From the NCBI GenBank assembly GCA_917880885.1, contig OU862927.1:36545571-36609570 (forward strand): a DNA stretch of 64,000 bases, in the 5' to 3' direction. The position numbers were made by a program, and so were the translations under genes. The DNA is from Limnephilus marmoratus (lineage: Eukaryota; Arthropoda; Insecta; Trichoptera; Limnephilidae). Shown piece by piece: positions 32,428-42,469 of this stretch (positions are counted from its first letter, which is position 1; each line of letters begins with the position of its first letter). Under the pieces are notes generated by a model. The model saw only the letters and a list, made by a program, of their open reading frames with translations. It was not told the origin of the DNA and made no database searches.

Positions 32428-32554
32428 ATATCCCTCCGGGCAGGACCTCTAAAATGAATGGCAGTTCAGCACTAAAGCGACGTCTTTAATTGTCAAATAT
32501 AATATTTATTACAATTATTCTAATACAAAAGTATACAAGTCTACCTTTATCTTT

Positions 32555-32832
32555 TTTATGATGCCAAAATTTGGCGCCACTTACGTTAACAGTTTGCGTG
32601 ATTAGGCAGGCGTAAGTGCTACGGATTTGTAATTTCGTGTATCTCTCCGGATATATATTGTAACTGGCAGTTGCGAATAATAATACCACGCGGTTATATA
32701 TTACATATGACGTCATTGCTTATCGCGGTTACTCTGTCCCGGTGACTAGCTGTCACTGGATCCCAGTGGATGCGAGGAACCCGTTATTTTTGGAACCAGT
32801 TCCTATCGGATTTATAAAATGGTCACCAGCTA
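32555..32832 (+). repeat. Family R repeat, copy 2
   Basis: It begins 'gccaaaatttggcgccactt', then 'acgttaaca', 'atatgacgtcattgc' and 'gtgactagctgtcactgga', ending at 'ataaaatggtcaccagc'. Confidence 0.65.
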
Positions 32833-32868
32833 GTTCAAATTTGGTTTTAACCACGTTTATTGTTAAAA

Positions 32869-32913
32869 AAAACCGACATGTTTCGTAAGCAATGCTTACT
32901 TCATCAGGGTTTG
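32869..32913 (-). ncRNA. Hammerhead-ribozyme-like motif 3 (consensus core)
   Basis: Minus strand, 5' to 3': stem I strand CAAACC (plus 32908-32913), CTGATGA (32901-32907), one extra A, stem II GTAAGC-ATT-GCTTAC (perfect 6 bp, 32885-32899), GAAA (32881-32884), stem III ACATGT, then C as the cleavage base, and GGTTTT closing stem I (32869-32874). Every conserved core position is present. The one departure is the extra A next to stem II. Such motifs occur in Penelope-like terminal repeats; the flanks resemble the Penelope-like ends at 26.8 and 27.5 kb. Confidence 0.6.
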
Positions 32914-33282
32914 CTTGACTCTAATTACAACTATAGACTTAAATAAGTCAACGAATTATTTTGTTCCGTTGTTACCAACTTTTCGATCGACCAATCTGAG
33001 TCTGCAATCAGCTAAGCGATTTGTAATCATTTAAAACGTTGTTCCCAAATATTTTATCATTGATTATCTTAAGTGACTCCGCCCACTTTCATAGACAATA
33101 AAATGGCATCAAAGTAAAAACTTTCGATATTAAACTAATGTTAAAGAGTTAATTATTGCATTTATTATTAACACACAATTTCTTTTAAAAACTGATATCC
33201 ATAAACTGGCATTTTATAGTTTTTAAACAACCGTTTAAAATATACTTTGCTTTTCTAAGACGAGCTTAACCTAATTTTCTAA
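32914..33282. other. AT-rich DNA beside Penelope-like end
   Basis: The 40 bp next to the ribozyme-like motif resemble the arms at 26.9 kb ('ctctaattacaactatagac'). Beyond that nothing is recognised. Confidence 0.4.
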
Positions 33283-33440
33283 GGGAGGGGGAGAGGGGTC
33301 CCCAATATGTTGTGTATATAAACCGTAGACTAAGAATTATTTGTACCAGTCTGAAGATGGCTTTGACGAGCTGAAACCGGTTACGGTCAAATAAAATTAA
33401 GTGGAATAAAGTTTTATATTAGTTTTATAATATATTATTA
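33283..33440 (+). repeat. ~158-bp direct repeat, copy 1, with hammerhead-like fold
   Basis: It starts 'gggagggggagaggggtcc' and ends in 'taaagttttatattagtttt'. It is repeated at 33557-33715. Within it (33343-33387) CTGAAGA, a 4-bp stem (GGCT/AGCT), GAAAC, the palindrome ACCGGT and ACGGT, which pairs with ACC(A)GT upstream with a bulged A, form a hammerhead-like arrangement again with one extra base before stem II. This is weaker than the 32.9-kb motif. The pair may be terminal repeats of a small Penelope-like remnant. Confidence 0.55.
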
Positions 33441-33556
33441 TTTTTTAATTGATAAACTAATGTTTAGGACAAGATTTTTATGCGTAGCACAAAGGGTAAC
33501 AATTATTATAAGTAATAATTATTAGTTTTTTGTATTTCTTGGGCACTGACTACGAT

Positions 33557-33715
33557 GGGAGGGGGAGAGGGGTCCCCAATATGTTGTGTATAAAAACCGT
33601 AGACTAAGAATTATTTGTACCAGTTTGAAGATGGCTTTGACGAGCTGAAACCGGGTACGTTCAAATAAAATTAAGTGGAATAAAGTTTTATATTAGTTTT
33701 ATTATATAATATATT
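33557..33715 (+). repeat. ~158-bp direct repeat, copy 2
   Basis: Near-identical to 33283-33440 but with a mutated core (TTGAAGA) and ACCGGG, so any ribozyme fold is broken. Confidence 0.6.
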
Positions 33716-33975
33716 ATAATGGAATTCCACCATGAATTATCACTCACAAAAATAGAAATATTAAAAAATAATAATTAATATTTGACGAGTTAAAGTATTT
33801 CACCAAAAATGTAGACATACTTTGTCTCGACGCCACCTAGTGGGAGATTTAGCACTTACAATGCCTTTCTCATATAAAATAAAGTTAGTTGTTTGCTGGT
33901 GGAAAAATGTAATAAGCAGTAGGTAATTGTTGAATGAAACACTAGTATATATTGAATTATTTAGCGGGCAGGAGA
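33716..33975. other. AT-rich DNA, no feature recognised
   Basis: No coding or repeat signal was recognised. Confidence 0.4.
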
Positions 33976-33977
33976 TA

Positions 33978-34040
33978 AGCCGACGTAGCTCAGTGGATAA
34001 GAGCAGTTGACCGGAAATCAGAAGTTCGAGTCCCGTCGAG
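33978..34040 (+). repeat. tRNA-like sequence (degenerate)
   Basis: 'gtagctcagtggataagagc' resembles an A box/D arm and 'gttcgagtcccgtcgag' a B box. The anticodon loop would carry GGA but the T arm and acceptor stem cannot both form. A decayed tRNA or SINE head is more likely than a gene. Confidence 0.5.
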
Positions 34041-34528
34041 ATTTTTTCAGGCTAATAATTATTACATACAATAATTGTTAATTTAACAATTTTGAAATAA
34101 ATGGTGCCACAAAATAAGTTTGCTGTGTTTAAAGAAACAATTAAAATGTTCTCAAAATTGAAGTGTGAAGCGGTTAGCAGCAACAATTACGTACAGATTG
34201 GCACATTCCCCATTACCACAAGACATTAGGCATAAAGCCAAACCATGACTTTAGTATTCATCAATTAATTATACGAGATTATCATCATATTGTATTATTG
34301 TAACGGAATTTGCCTTTAACTCGCGTGCCTCGTGTCTCGTGTACCATGTACCAGGTTGTATAATACGCCTTCATTACTGAACGCAACTTATTTCTACGTT
34401 AGAAGCCTTACAATTATCAGTCCCTACCTATAGTATACTTAATATATAATATTAACCATTGAAGAAGGTAATGTAATTAAATATAAACGGTATATGAAAT
34501 AGAAATAAGTCACAGAAAATGAAAAGGT
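34041..34528. other. AT-rich DNA, no gene recognised
   Basis: 'atggtgccacaaaataagtt' with 'tgctgtgt' near 34101 also occurs near 27572, beside the Penelope-like element, and may mark a shared element end. Confidence 0.4.
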
Positions 34529-34592
34529 AACCGTCGCAACTGGGATTTGAAGCCAACTGTCTTACGGCGACAACGTCTTTAACCATTCTAAA
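34529..34592 (-). repeat. tRNA-Thr-like SINE head (family S2)
   Basis: The minus strand contains 'ggttaaagacgttgtcgcc', a CGT-type anticodon loop and 'ttcaaatcccagttgcgac'. It aligns with heads at 58195 and 59698. The acceptor stem does not close, so it is not a functional tRNA gene. Confidence 0.5.
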
Positions 34593-34607
34593 TAAATTCA
34601 GATTCTT

Positions 34608-35297
34608 TTAAGTGAAAACTTTTCTATCACCGTTGTGATTTGAACCACGATGAATCGAAAAACAGCGACACTAAAAAGAGTCAAATACATCTATAGTCTA
34701 TAGGATTTAGCCTGCGAGAGAATGCTACGAGTATAATCGATCTTCTCTTTGTGTGGTGCTTCGTAGCCTCCCCACTCTTGTCTACTTTAGTTTTCTGAAG
34801 GTTTCACGTCTACTGCGTGTAAATTGCATACTCTGTTTTTTTTTTAAAACATTTCTTTGTGTTTCAATTTTGTTTTTTGAATGAATGCAATTCTTGGAGG
34901 TGGAAATTAAACCACTTCCTGACATACAATCGCGCTGAAACTCGGCAGATAAACTCGTTGTCAATGACAATGCATTCTCTCAACTATTTTGGGGTCACTA
35001 CCGCATACTCACTCGCATTTCTGTGAAATCGACTACTAGCCCTACCAAGAGATGACCCGAAAATTGAAAGTTAAAAAATAAAAGTGTGCAGTTCACACGC
35101 GGTAGAAGTGAAACCTTCAGAAAAGTAAAGTAAACAAGAGTGGGGAAGCTATGAAGCATTGCATAACGAGGAGACCGATTATTCTATCTCATTCTCTCGC
35201 AGGCTAAAACCTATAGATGTATGGGTTTGTCTCTTTTTAGTGAGGCTTTTTCGCTTCATCGAATTTATAATTACAACGGTGCTAAAAAAGTTTTCAC
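34608..35297. mobile_element. Inverted-repeat element with ~200-bp arms
   Basis: Left arm 34608-34815 and right arm about 35090-35297 are imperfect reverse complements: 'aagtgaaaacttttct' / 'aaaaaagttttcac', 'gcctgcgagagaat' / 'attctctcgcaggc', 'ccccactcttgt' / 'acaagagtgggg'. The interior is ~275 bp. Parts of the same family flank the element at 16212-16549. Confidence 0.65.
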
Positions 35298-35668
35298 ATC
35301 TAAAACTTGTTTTTTTTAATTTATTTTTATTATTATTATATGAAAACGTTTTGAAACACGTGCAACTCCGGAAACAATTTTTTATTATTATTTAATATTC
35401 ATAGTAATACGTAAAGTGTGTTATTTCATGACGACTTGTCGTATAAGTTAAACAATTCAAACTTTAATCGCACGTCAGTTTACCTTCGTCTAACTATAAA
35501 AGGATTAATTCTTGCAAGATAATCTGTGTTTAGAGATAATTTATAGGATTTACAAACATGGAAAAATTCCACATTCTTCTGTCAAACAAATCACAAGGTT
35601 TATAAATCACTACAATTGAAATAACTTAACGTGTCTTTAAAACATAATAAACTTTATAAATTTTACTA
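35298..35668. other. AT-rich DNA, no feature recognised
   Basis: No coding or repeat signal was recognised. Confidence 0.4.
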
Positions 35669-35672
35669 TTAA

Positions 35673-36098
35673 GGCCCGGTAATAAGCGTTCAAAAAGAAG
35701 AAGACAGAGAGATAAGTAAATACGAATGTTAGAGAGAACGCGCTAATATTAAAAACGATAATAATTAAGTGAAAATTGTGAAAATGTTTAATCAAATACG
35801 AGTTATTTAAAATAGAGCAAAAATCTCGTGGGAAATGTCTTAAGTATCATTTAATGAAGTAGGTACTGTGATTTTTTCATACATCTAACTTGTAAAATAA
35901 CCGAAAAAAAACGTGTTTATAATAATTTTCGGAGCATACTTTTCGATTTTTTTTTTCTATCGAGGGAATTTCGTATAATTACCGTGGCTAATGTATAGAT
36001 ATTGTCCTTAAGTATAACATATATTTTTTCAAGATCTTAAAAAGTTAAAGTGTTCAATGAAAGTATGTTATAAATTGGTGAAAATTCGGGATGCCGAG
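35673..36098 (-). mobile_element. ~430-bp repeat family (TTAA-flanked), diverged copy
   Basis: It lies opposite in orientation to the copies at 59057 and 62168. It begins after TTAA with GGCCCGGTAA and keeps 'gaaaatgtttaat', 'gcaaaaatctcg', 'attttcggagcatac' and 'tatcgagggaatt'. It is considerably more diverged than the other two. Confidence 0.6.
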
Positions 36099-36224
36099 TC
36101 TGGTATCCAATTCTCAATTATACAGGATGTAAACCTACTATTATACAGAATGTAACGTACCCGAATTATTTTACCAGCGATTACTGAGCATATTTGGAGT
36201 AACATAAGTAGATGTCACAGAAGA

Positions 36225-36500
36225 ATTACAACTGCTCCCAACCGCCTATAGCCAGACAGACTAAGGCATCCCCAATTGGAGTGTGTTGTGATGCTGCAGG
36301 TAAGTGTGGAGGGGAAGGAAATGGGGAAGAGCATGGTGGGTAAGCACCTGGATATTTAGATCTAGTCACCAAACACGGATAAAACCATTTCAAGCAACGT
36401 TTCAAATCTGAATGGTGGTCTTACACCGGGGCGATATACAGAGTATCCTCCACTTTGGAACGTGCCGCAAACATACCTTATATAATTTTAAATTAAAAAA
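36225..36500 (-). mobile_element. SINE S1, head missing
   Basis: Minus-strand copy with 'gcatccccaattgg', 'agatctagtcaccaaacac', 'aagcaacgtttcaaatctg' and 'tggaacgtgccgcaaa'. The tRNA-like region is not attached; a head-like piece lies separately at 36905-36990. Confidence 0.75.
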
Positions 36501-36904
36501 TTTGAAAAAACACAGAACTATGTATAGAAATATATTTTTTAATAATATTTTAAAAACATGTGATTCTTAAAACTAATTACTTACAGTAAAGTAATTTTTG
36601 TTATCAAAATACCCAACTCAATGGAGAAAACATTACTCATGTTTGAATTGGGGAGGACGTAGTGCCATTATAGAATAAGGTAAAGAAATTATATTATTTG
36701 AAGTATAAACTATATAATTTATATAGCATGAAAATGAACTTGAATAATATAAGAGTTAATAAATTAGACATATAACATAGATATATAAAAGTAAGAATAT
36801 AGATGTAGTAGAAATAAAATTAATATTATTACTTTTACTTAACAGGTAGGTAGTGAGTGGGTGGTAAGTAAATACAGTTGGTTCTAGCATTGATATTAGG
36901 AATA

Positions 36905-36990
36905 TAATTTATTTTATTTAATTTGCCCACGCCAGGATTAGAATTCGAGAGCCTTACCCCTGGACCACAGAGGACGTCAATTAAACCACA
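36905..36990 (-). repeat. tRNA-like SINE head fragment
   Basis: The minus strand reads 'ctctgtggtccaggggtaag', 'gctctcgaattctaatcctg' and 'gcgtgggcaaattaaataaa', parallel to the S1 head followed by its AAATAAATTTTATTTG-type junction. Confidence 0.5.
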
Positions 36991-37344
36991 ATTAGTGCAA
37001 ATTAATCTAAGAATAGTTGGCGAGCATTGGTCATTGCGTGAACCAGGAACTGACTTTCTGATTCCACTTGTCACGCGACTGTTTGTACGAACTTGCCGTG
37101 ACAAAGAAACAAGTATGGAAAATGTGGATTACTTTGCACCACTTGTGGAGCAACAAAAAAAACTATTTTTCGTATTAATTACGATTTAATTTTTATTTAA
37201 AACTACAATGGAAAGGTCTATCAAGCTTCATAGAATAAAGAATATAACACTAGAATCGCACAAATTTAGTACCTTTTGGTTTCTTACCATCTAGCAACGG
37301 TCTGTCCCTCTTGCACTTGCCTGAAGTTCTATATCGCCATCCCA

Positions 37345-38058
37345 ATTTTTTTTTTTTTTTAAATTATTATTATTTTTTTTTTTTATTTAACATTTTACAA
37401 ATATAAGACAAAAAGTCCCGATAAACTACTTTTTAGTAGTTTGTCTAACGGGTTCTTTACATTAAAGATCTTATTATAGAGATTTAATAGTTACATTTTT
37501 ACAGTTAAAGATAAAAAATTAAATTAAATTTTTTTACAGAAATATACTTAGATACATTTTTACAATTATAGATATAAGATAAAATTAAATTTTTACAGAA
37601 ATATGCTTAAATAAAAATAAAAAAATTATGAAAACATGAATAACAATTTTAAAGTCTTTAGAATAAGTAATATGTTATTGTAAGCTAATACAAATGAATT
37701 CTTTCCGTAAGCCAAGTCTTCAGTAAGTTCACCAATTGTTTGTTTTGGGTACAGTTTTTTATTTCAGCTAGAAGCATATTTAAACAACTGGGAATCATGT
37801 AATTTAACGTTCTTTGTCCATATGTATTTGTATGTTTAGGTACAATTAGTCCTTCATTAAGTTAAAACGAGTATTATGGTTGTGTTCCAGCCTGTTTATA
37901 TATAAAGGGTTATTTATGTGCTGAAATATAATTTTGTACCACATAATTGCTCTCACTGAAAGAATTTTGAGACTTTGATAAAAGTATGGAATATTATGCC
38001 TTTCTTTGTATAAATTTTTTTCAGCTAATAATTTAACCAATGAATTAAATTTAACCAA
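37345..38058 (-). pseudogene. LINE RT C-terminus with 3' UTR and A-tail
   Basis: The minus frame from 38058 reads RHNIPYFYQSLKILSVRAIM and HNHNTRFNL; after one frameshift near 37862 it continues with LIVPKHTNTYGQRTLNYMIP and NLLKTWLTERIHLY to a stop at 37685. This order is the normal C-terminal end of CR1/Jockey-type reverse transcriptases. About 340 bp of AT-rich 3' region and a long T-run (A-tail on the minus strand) near 37345-37385 follow. 5'-truncated and dead. Confidence 0.7.
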
Positions 38059-38224
38059 TAAACTAATAATTTAACCAATTGAATTCCGTAATCGTGGTAA
38101 AGCACCGATTTTTTTATTTAATGCCCAAATTTATCCTATTATTGGATCACGAAATAAGCACACATGCACTTCTTGTGTTATACCTTATTCTGTGTCGTGC
38201 ATCGTTTTATTTCTTAATGGACAC

Positions 38225-38580
38225 CATTGGAAGAGTGGGGCAAAGTTATCCTAAACGTTTACTTTGCCATATGTCAAGATTGATTGTATTTTACAAGTGA
38301 AAGTGGTCAAGGAAACAAATACTTTAAGCATTTTATATTTACATCTATATTAATTTCTTTGAAATTAAATTGTTCATGACCCGATCTTCATATTCAAACC
38401 ACCCATGTGTTACTTTCTCAACCTTGTTCTTTACGATTGAATAATGTACGTTTACAAAAGAAAACATTTTTATGTGGTGCAAAGTTACCGCAAAGTTACA
38501 GGTGCAAAGTTAAGCAACTTGGTGCAAAATTACCCAAAGTGGGGCAAAGTTACCATTTATGGTGCAAAGTAAGCATTTTA
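38225..38580 (+). repeat. Scattered short repeat 'gcaaagtta' cluster
   Basis: The phrase 'ggtgcaaagtta' or 'ggggcaaagttacc' occurs at least seven times, at irregular spacing, ending at a GC-rich block (38583-38710). It may be a decaying minisatellite. The frames here are not convincing genes. Confidence 0.55.
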
Positions 38581-38892
38581 CCACTGCGGCTGCCGTAGAC
38601 CTCCGCCCCCAGTTGGGAGGGGCCGTTAAGGGGGCGAAGTTGCCCCACCCAGCGCCCGTGACCCCGGCCAGGGTCAGCACGGGGTTACATTGGCCACTCG
38701 GGGGGGCATGTTTAGCGTCATTACTTATTAAGGGCCCTACCTGCTTACTGCCCATTAGTTATTTCAAACGAATCACAAACCGTCAAAAACTGTACACGAC
38801 ATTCATTTATTATGTGGTTAAACATAATAACATCACAAAATTACTTTTATTTTTATAAAACGAATGGTTATTACGAAATTTTTTTTTTTTTT

Positions 38893-39298
38893 TTACAGTG
38901 AATACCGCACAAGAATCTCAACTGCTCCCGTCTGGAGCCAGTGAGACTATGGCATCCCCAATTGGGGTATGTTGTGAGGCTGAAGGTAGTGGGGAGGGGA
39001 AGGAGGTGGGGAAGAGGAAGGTTGAGAAGTACCTGGCTATTCAGATCTGGTCACTAAACACGGCTAAAGCCATTTTCAAGCAACGTTTCAATTCTGAATG
39101 GTGGTCTTACACCAGGGCGATACTAATAGTATCTTCCACTCTGGAACATGCCGCAAATATACTATATATTATTTTAAATGAATTAATTGTGAAATAACAC
39201 AAATTAATCAAATAAAATTTATTTGCGCATGCCGGGTTCGAACCCGCGACCTCCGGAATGTGAGTCAAGAGTCTTAGCCACTGGACTACGGAGGCCGT
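38893..39298 (-). mobile_element. tRNA-derived SINE S1, full length
   Basis: Minus-strand copy with an A-tail (T-run at 38880-38895), the CCCCAATTGGGG palindrome, the body, and a well preserved tRNA-like head near 39230-39297: B box 'gggttcgaacccg' and 'gtagtccagtggctaagac'. It resembles the plus copy at 54656 closely. Confidence 0.85.
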
Positions 39299-39397
39299 CA
39301 TAATAAAAATAAAATCAAAATTATATTAATCAATAGGATAATCTGAATTCTCGACAAATTAGTTCCAATTTTAAACGTTATTATATTATGTACTAAT

Positions 39398-39718
39398 TAA
39401 CTGACCCAACCACACGTAGCTGTGGCTAACGAAACAACGCCATCTACTGACGACGCCATAACCCGACCTTTATAACCAACGCCATCGGTTAATTTTCACA
39501 CATATCAAATCCACACCGCCCGCTTGCCAGCCCGCTCTCTTTATTTATTATATATTTCAACCAATTTACACAAAACCTTGACAAATTATATACCTTAAAC
39601 CTTCCTCATGAATCAGTCTATCTATTGGTGAAAACCGCATGAAAATCCGTTGGTTAATTTAAAAGATCTAAGCGTACAGACAGCGGGAGCGACTTTGCTT
39701 TATACCATGTAAAGATAA
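39398..39718 (-). mobile_element. Non-autonomous Helitron, diverged
   Basis: The minus strand ends with hairpin CCACA...TGTGG and a degraded CAGCTAG-like terminus, and contains 'ggattttcatgcggttttc' and 'aatagatagactgattcatg'. It corresponds to the copies at 31108 and 60501. Confidence 0.6.
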
Positions 39719-39784
39719 TAATTTTATATTAAACGTATATTAATAAATATATATACATATATATATATATTTTTTAGTTAGTTC

Positions 39785-40080
39785 TACACAGAAGGCCCTG
39801 AGGAAGATAACTTCTCTCACGGCCTATGTCATCTTTGGGGATGCTGCGTGGAGGGTAATTTTAAGGAAAGGAAGGAGAGGAAATTATGGGAAGGAAAAAA
39901 TACGATATTTTTTTATTCGTGAGAAAAAATCTGGGGTTCAGTGTGTCCAGATCATCCGACGTCAAGACCTAGACAAACTTCACCTCATGAATCCGGGCAC
40001 CCCAGCTAAGTCATCAAACGTAGCGAACCACTTGTGGTGAACTATGTCAGAGGGGTTGGTTATCCAGTAAATAATGCATA
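39785..40080 (-). mobile_element. Hairpin-tail family element
   Basis: Minus strand: core 'ggttcgctacg', 'ccggattcatgaggtg', tail 'cctccacgcagcatcccc' and hairpin GGCCGTGAG...CTCAGGGCC-type. An (AT)n tract follows the 3' end at 39745-39775. Confidence 0.7.
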
Positions 40081-40589
40081 TGAAGTACTTATTGCTTATT
40101 CACAGAATCAGTTGCAATTTTGATAATGAGACTTAAATTCAAAGCAAATTTGCTAAAAAAATATTTTTTTTACTTCTATCATTATGTAGAGTCAGCTCCC
40201 AAAGTTTATGCACTTTACACCCTGTACAATGCAAGTTTCAAAGATCCATGGCTCGTGACAGAAATGACAGTCCAAAGTTTATGACGTCAGAGCTCACCAT
40301 TCGGATCAATAATAGTCAGTTCAAAAAATATGTTTACTAATGTCATTATATAAATAAAGAATTTAATAATGAAATGTTATTTACCAACGCCTTTTTAAAT
40401 ATTAACTATAAAAAAATTATAGAATATAAATAAACATTAGATGCATAAGTTCAAAATACATTAAGTAATTAAACATAAAGATGAGCATAAAAAGCGGTTT
40501 AAAGAATTTGGGAATATCAACAAGTTGGAGCATTTTTTACTTCAATTATAAATATTGACAGGATCAAGTCGTATTTTTAGAACATACCT
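40081..40589. other. AT-rich DNA, no feature recognised
   Basis: No coding or repeat signal was recognised. Confidence 0.4.
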
Positions 40590-40820
40590 GGGTATCTAGC
40601 ATGGACGATCGACGTAGGTTTTATCGAAAATATCGGTAACTTGTCATCGCTCCCAAGCATGACTGCAGGCCGCCAACGAACAAATAATAGTTCACATCAA
40701 ATAAGTTAGGAAGCCTTAGTCGATGTGAACTGTTATTTGTTCGTTAGCGGCCTGCAGTCGTGCTCGGGGGTTACCGACATTTTCGTTAAAACCTATATCG
40801 ATTGACCATGCTAGAGACCC
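40590..40820. mobile_element. 231-bp near-palindromic MITE
   Basis: It starts GGGTATCTAGCATGG and ends CCATGCTAGAGACCC. Arms of about 105 bp match almost throughout, including 'gactgcaggccgccaacgaa' against 'ttcgttagcggcctgcagtc'. The loop is ~20 bp. No clear TSD was seen. Confidence 0.75.
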
Positions 40821-41057
40821 TGACTGAAATTTCAAGACGTTTATCGGTCTCATGACAACTCAGAACCATGCAATTTCAACACCCCTTTACAATCAAACTG
40901 ATTGATCAGTTTTGTAAGATTTTTAAGATAAATATTATAAAATTTAAAAAAAACTGAATAAACATACTTAAAAAAAAAAAAAAAGTCATTAAAAGTTACG
41001 TAAAAAAAATAAAAGAAAAATAGTCCTTAACCTAAACTTACGTAACCTATTTAACCA

Positions 41058-41250
41058 ATGTCGTATACCACTTTTAGTAGGTTTTCAAAGGAGGTGTTGA
41101 AGTTGCATGATTCTGAGTTGTCGATTCCTCGGCTGGCTAAGTCCTCCATCACAACACAAGCAACATTTTCGGCTTTCTGTGGTGGTAGTAGGAGATTTTC
41201 AAACATTGTTGGGTTAATCGTAACCCGGGAATGTTTGTCTTTCTTTTAAA
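41058..41250 (+). repeat. ~190-bp repeat, copy 2 (pair with 30240-30431)
   Basis: It shares at least 31 codons without indel with the 30.2-kb copy (TQATFSAFCGGSRRFSNIV ... RECLSFF). 'tgtttgtctttcttttaaaa' marks the common end. Confidence 0.5.
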
Positions 41251-41336
41251 AATAATTTTAAAAAAAAAGAAAAAAAAAACACGGCTATATTAGAGGATCT
41301 AAAAAAATAATAAATAAAAATAAAGCAATGATAAAG

Positions 41337-41460
41337 GGTGGCGGGTGTCGGTACCGCCGAACCAGGAACCATTTGTTAGATAACCAACACCCCTGTCAAA
41401 AGGCACCCCAAGTGGTTCGCTACGTTTGATGGTGAGGTTTATCTAGTGTTTTGTATTTTG
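41337..41460 (+). mobile_element. Hairpin-tail family element, head part, split by a SINE
   Basis: Head and core up to 'gtgaggtttatctagtg', directly followed by SINE S1 (41466-41845) and then by the remaining middle/tail of the family (41850-42090). A SINE insertion into this element explains the order. Confidence 0.65.
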
Positions 41461-41465
41461 TATTT

Positions 41466-41845
41466 TGATGGCCGGCATGGTTGAGGGGTAAGACTCTTGA
41501 GTTCCGGCATGGTTGAGGGGTGGACTAATTTTATTTGATTGATTTGTATTATTTCACAATTAATTCATTTAAAATTATTATAGTATCTATACATATATAT
41601 GCGGTACTTTCCAGGGTGGAGGAAACTCTAAGTATCGCCCGGGTGTTCAGAATCGAAACGTTGCTTGAAATGGCTTTAGCCGTGCTTGGTGTAATAGGCA
41701 GGTATTTCCCCACCTTCCTCTTCCCCATCTCCTTCTCTCCCCACTCTCTTCAGCCTCACAACGTACCCCAACTGGGGATGCCATAGTCTCACTGGCTTCA
41801 GACGAGAGCAGTTGGAACTCCTGTGAGGTATTCATATAAAAATAA
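41466..41845 (+). mobile_element. SINE S1 inserted in a hairpin-tail element
   Basis: The head is partly duplicated ('ccggcatggttgaggggt' twice). The body follows with 'ttccagggtggaggaaac' and the palindrome changed to CCCCAACTGGGG, then an A-rich end. Confidence 0.75.
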
Positions 41846-41849
41846 AATC

Positions 41850-42090
41850 TAGATCTGGTTTGCCCATACACTGCGTGGCGAGAAAGGTTGAGGGAGATCG
41901 ATTTACCTCTCCAGCCGAACTCTCTTGACCCTTCGCCTTGTATTGCAGTGGGAGATGGATTCACGTCCGTCACTCCTGGACACATTGACACCCAGATTCA
42001 TAATTACCCCTCATATCTTTTTCCTTCCGAACGTCATACCTTTCCTTTCCTCAAAAGAACCTCCACACAGCATCCCCAAAAATGACAATA
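41850..42090 (+). mobile_element. Hairpin-tail family element, distal part
   Basis: It runs from 'gcgtggcgagaaaggttg' to 'cctccacacagcatcccc'. The terminal hairpin is lost. Confidence 0.65.
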
Positions 42091-42469
42091 GGGGTGTAAA
42101 AACAATTCCTTGATAAGAGAGTACAGCGAAAATTACGTGGGCATTCACAGTAACTAATTTTTTAATTAAATAATTCTTCCTCTTTAGTTTATTACTCTCA
42201 AGTAATATTTATTACAACATTTCCACAACTCATTACTCTAACTTTCAACCAATTTAAAACCTTTCCTTAGCGCCATTGTTTCCCTGTTCGTTTTCCCTCC
42301 TAAACAATGTTTTCCCGCCAATAATTCAACTGTCACAACCATTCCTTTCCCTTTGTTTAGTATCTACACTTGAAAAATGGAGCACTTCATTTCAAGAAAA
42401 TCTGCTATAAAAGTACACCTACGCCAATTGTGGAGGTAATAATTTTCAAAATAATTTAAAAATAATTTA
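42091..42469. other. Intergenic DNA, no feature recognised
   Basis: No coding or repeat signal was recognised. Confidence 0.4.

Noticed and set aside
33978..34040. Functional tRNA-Ser
   Set aside because: No long variable arm and overlapping stems.
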